Source of the DNA: Faecalicatena contorta
GTDB taxonomy: Bacteria; Bacillota; Clostridia; Lachnospirales; Lachnospiraceae
NCBI RefSeq assembly: GCF_021531895.1
Contig: NZ_JAFBIX010000006.1
Span: forward strand, 44,815 to 108,814
Direction: 5' to 3'
DNA: 64,000 nucleotides
Shown: piece by piece, positions 61,971 to 64,000 of the stretch
Layout: every line of letters starts with the position of its first letter
Numbering within the stretch: position 1 is the first letter of the stretch
Notes under the pieces: generated by a model
The model's input: the letters and a program-made list of their open reading frames with translations, nothing else
What the model was told of the DNA's origin: nothing
The model's database searches: none
Program-made: the position numbers and the translations under genes

Positions 61971-62519
61971 ATGAGAGTTGGAATGGGATATGATGTTCAT
62001 AAATTGGTAGAAGACAGGGATCTGATATTAGGTGGAGTTAAGATTTCATACGAAAAAGGTCTTTTGGGACATTCAGATGCGGATGTGCTTCTGCATGCGA
62101 TTATGGATGCGTTGTTAGGAGCTGCTGCATTGGGAGATATTGGCAGGCATTTTCCAGATACTGATCCCCAATATAAAGGTATCTCTAGTATCAAATTGTT
62201 AGAACATGTAGGAAAGCTCATTGAGGATAACTTATATGTGATTGGAAATATTGATGCAACGATTATTGCCCAACGTCCGAAGATGGCGCCACATATCGAA
62301 CAGATGCGTATGAATGTGGCAGAAGTATTGCATGTGGATATTAGCCAAGTAAATATTAAGGCGACAACGGAAGAGGGGCTTGGATTTACTGGAAGCGGTG
62401 CTGGAATTTCCGCTCAGGCGATAGCAGCTCTTGATACGATAGAAAATTGTAGCTATGTCGTAGGACCAGAAGAAGGAAGATGTGCAGGATGCAGTGGCTG
62501 TCCGCATATGGAAAGATAG
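61971..62519 (+). CDS. ispF: 2-C-methyl-D-erythritol 2,4-cyclodiphosphate synthase
   Basis: Protein of 182 residues. IspF cyclises CDP-methylerythritol 2-phosphate in the MEP isoprenoid pathway. Zinc ligands Asp8 and His10 are in MGYDVHKL and His42 in the [12 protein letters not shown] context; [12 protein letters not shown] is the nucleotide site. The usual family length is 155-160; here an extra tail ends in [12 protein letters not shown] with three Cys spaced by two residues. It directly follows the small membrane protein (adjacent codons) and ends near a hairpin terminator. Confidence 0.94.
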   Translation: MRVGMGYDVHKLVEDRDLILGGVKISYEKGLLGHSDADVLLHAIMDALLGAAALGDIGRHFPDTDPQYKGISSIKLLEHVGKLIEDNLYVIGNIDATIIAQRPKMAPHIEQMRMNVAEVLHVDISQVNIKATTEEGLGFTGSGAGISAQAIAALDTIENCSYVVGPEEGRCAGCSGCPHMER

Positions 62520-62528
62520 TATGATAGT

Positions 62529-62561
62529 AAAAGAGAAGCTCCGTACAGGGGCTTCTCTTTC
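62529..62561 (+). terminator. Intrinsic terminator after ispF
   Basis: AAAGAGAAGC (62530-62539) pairs perfectly with GCTTCTCTTT (62551-62560). It lies only 24 bases before the GNAT gene. Confidence 0.7.
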
Positions 62562-62583
62562 TCAAAGAAAGGATAATAGAAGA

Positions 62584-63606
62584 ATGGATATACGTAACTT
62601 AAGTCCCGGGGAAAATGGAAAGACACGGGCATTATATGAAGAAGTTTTTGAGGAAGACAGTAAAGGGTTTGTTGATTATTATTATATGGAAAAGACAAAA
62701 GACAATCAAATATATGTCATAGAAGAGGATGAAGCGATTCGTGCCATGCTTCATCTAAATCCGTATCATTTGTATGTAAATGGATCCGAAAAGGAGGTTA
62801 ACTATATTGTTGCAGTTGCAACACAGAAGGAATATCGTAAAAGAGGATATATGGCTAACCTTTTAAAGCAAGCATTAAGAGATGAATATCGGGATGGAAA
62901 GACATTTACTTTTTTGATGCCAGCTTCTGAAAGTATTTATATTCCCTATGATTTTCGGACAGTTTATGAGCAAAATAAAAGGGTGTATTGTGAACAGAAA
63001 GAAAATGAGATGCAACAAAAAGATGATTTTTTGGTGGTTGAAGATGCAAAAGAAAAGGATTGCAAAGAGCTGGCAGAGTTTGCCAATTCTTATCTCTTGG
63101 GACAATATCAGGTATTTGCTATCAGAGATGCCGCATATTATCAGAGATTGATAAAAGAATATGCCAGTGACGGAGGAAGTCTGAAAATATACCGTAAAGA
63201 AGGAAAAATAACAGATTGTCTTGGATGGTATCCTGAAGAAACGGCAGAAGAAAAAGAAAAACCAAAGATTATGGTAAGAATTGTAGATGTTCGCAGGATG
63301 TTGATGTCTCTTTCTCTGCGCTCTTTAATGAGTACATGTTTTTGTGTAACCGATCCCATTATTGTAGAAAATAATCGCTGTGTTGTTATAACTGGAACTG
63401 AATTTTCCGGAGTAATGCTTATGGACGGGAAACTGGAAAACAGCGAAGGAACTATAACGGTCGCTGCACTGGCAAGTCTGGTATTCGGTGCAAAGACAGT
63501 GGAAGAAGTCTGCCAGGAGGAAGGTGTTGAGATGTCCGAAAGGATGAAAGCAGAGATGAAGAAAATCATACCACTTTCTAAGATTTATCTGAATGAGGTT
63601 GTGTAG
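62584..63606 (+). CDS. GNAT-family N-acetyltransferase (Eis-like)
   Basis: Protein of 340 residues. The N-terminal GNAT domain has the acetyl-CoA loop motif VAVATQKEYRKRGYMANLLKQAL (cited by region); a second, degenerate acetyltransferase-like region and an SCP2-like C-terminus (KTVEEVCQEEGVEM) follow the Eis layout. The acceptor is unknown. The start at 62584 has a weak AAAGG site 12 bases upstream; earlier in-frame codons lie in ispF and its terminator. Confidence 0.82.
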   Translation: MDIRNLSPGENGKTRALYEEVFEEDSKGFVDYYYMEKTKDNQIYVIEEDEAIRAMLHLNPYHLYVNGSEKEVNYIVAVATQKEYRKRGYMANLLKQALRDEYRDGKTFTFLMPASESIYIPYDFRTVYEQNKRVYCEQKENEMQQKDDFLVVEDAKEKDCKELAEFANSYLLGQYQVFAIRDAAYYQRLIKEYASDGGSLKIYRKEGKITDCLGWYPEETAEEKEKPKIMVRIVDVRRMLMSLSLRSLMSTCFCVTDPIIVENNRCVVITGTEFSGVMLMDGKLENSEGTITVAALASLVFGAKTVEEVCQEEGVEMSERMKAEMKKIIPLSKIYLNEVV

Positions 63607-63624
63607 GAATTTAGTTGAGTTAGT

Positions 63625-63938
63625 TGGTAATTGGGTGTGTACGGCGAGAGGATGGATGGGATGGTTGCCATTGCGAAGTCCTTCGCTAAGAATCCATAAC
63701 AGGAAAAGAAGCAGATATTTTGTGACCAGGCTGATTCACCCCGAAATATTGATAATTTCGAGGCTCAGCAGCCTTCTCAGATTTGGCTTGAAGCCAAATC
63801 TTCGCACAAAATATCTGCTTCTTTTCCAGTAACGGATTCTAACGCTTGTCCAACGAAAGGCAACCATTCCATTCGTCTTCTCGCCTGACATCCCCCAAGT
63901 CCGCAACTTCCTCATCTGGGAGAATTCCTGCGCGTCAT
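63625..63938. repeat. Large palindromic structured element, copy B
   Basis: Reverse-complement counterpart of the element at 20720-21030. Outer arms 63643-63669 and 63859-63885 pair with four mismatches in 27. The second stem, 63702-63724 with 63805-63827, is a perfect 23 bp. Inner hairpins are preserved. At the inner end of the outer stem GGTTGCC/GGCAACC replaces GGCTGGC/GCCAGCC of copy A, which means two compensatory base-pair changes. It lies after the GNAT gene. Confidence 0.88.
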
Positions 63939-64000
63939 GCAGAGGGAAAGATCATAGTAAAGATATTGTCAAAAAACTGGCAGAATAACTAACTGATTCT
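63939..64000. other. Unassigned right end of window
   Basis: Short stretch after the palindromic element with no ribosome site, open frame or hairpin that I can support. Confidence 0.5.

Overview
The window looks like chromosomal DNA of a low-GC, strictly anaerobic gut Firmicute, most likely a Lachnospiraceae (Dorea/Mediterraneibacter/Coprococcus-like). The grounds are strong AGGAGG-type ribosome sites, TTGACA/TATAAT promoters, an hrcA-grpE-dnaK-dnaJ operon with a CIRCE operator, a glycyl radical enzyme, a radical-SAM/DUF4130 DNA-repair pair, a large single-chain PurL and many Clostridia-type families. The species assignment is inference. I see no phage, integrase, transposase or CRISPR array.

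Layout: 1-0.9 kb, cut cobalt/nickel ECF component (minus). 1.0-5.9 kb, TetR regulator divergent from an RND/MMPL exporter and an XXXLXXG-repeat surface protein, with three identical-type operators between them. 6.1-10.6 kb, housekeeping operon (methyltransferase, Hsp33, NAD synthetase, Cys-motif protein, HAD phosphatase). 10.7-18.6 kb, S1-domain protein, CBS-pyrophosphatase, flavin reductase, MATE pump, polysaccharide deacetylase, tRNA dehydratase TcdA, RarA and a His-rich CsoR-type metal sensor. 18.8-20.7 kb, ferredoxin-domain protein divergent from a Crp/Fnr regulator, and a 97-residue orphan. 21.1-26.2 kb, the HrcA heat-shock operon. 26.2-31.3 kb, an ABC-2 exporter divergent from a two-component system, arranged like linearmycin-type resistance loci. 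31.3-33.4 kb, glycogen debranching enzyme.

33.5-42.7 kb is the most unusual region. It holds a dehydratase-type glycyl radical enzyme without a local activase, a fructose/ribose-type ABC importer, a PfkB kinase, two overlapping ADP-ribosylglycohydrolase-fold proteins (the second has lost its metal-binding residues) and a divergent pseudouridine-5'-phosphate glycosidase relative. Together these suggest uptake, phosphorylation and glycosidic cleavage of an unidentified ribosyl compound or C-/N-nucleoside. Two intrinsic-terminator hairpins, one in the leader and one after the binding-protein gene, probably set expression ratios.

42.7-48.7 kb: a decayed uroporphyrinogen-decarboxylase-family fragment, then MATE - ornithine cyclodeaminase-like - RidA, Mrp ATPase and glycogen branching enzyme. 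48.8-53.9 kb: a TetR regulator, then a DNA-repair cassette (radical SAM protein, DUF4130-type partner, nuclease-helicase) driven by a consensus promoter carrying two LexA-like boxes. 53.9-63.6 kb: LysR, TIGR01906 membrane protein, PurL, GdhA, tRNA-Val, tRNA-Met, IspF and a GNAT protein.

A roughly 310-bp strongly palindromic element occurs twice in opposite orientation (20.72-21.03 kb and 63.63-63.94 kb). Its stem pairs show compensatory changes, and a short boundary motif is shared with a 28-bp perfect inverted repeat at 18.71 kb. It is the best candidate in the window for an undescribed structured repeat family.
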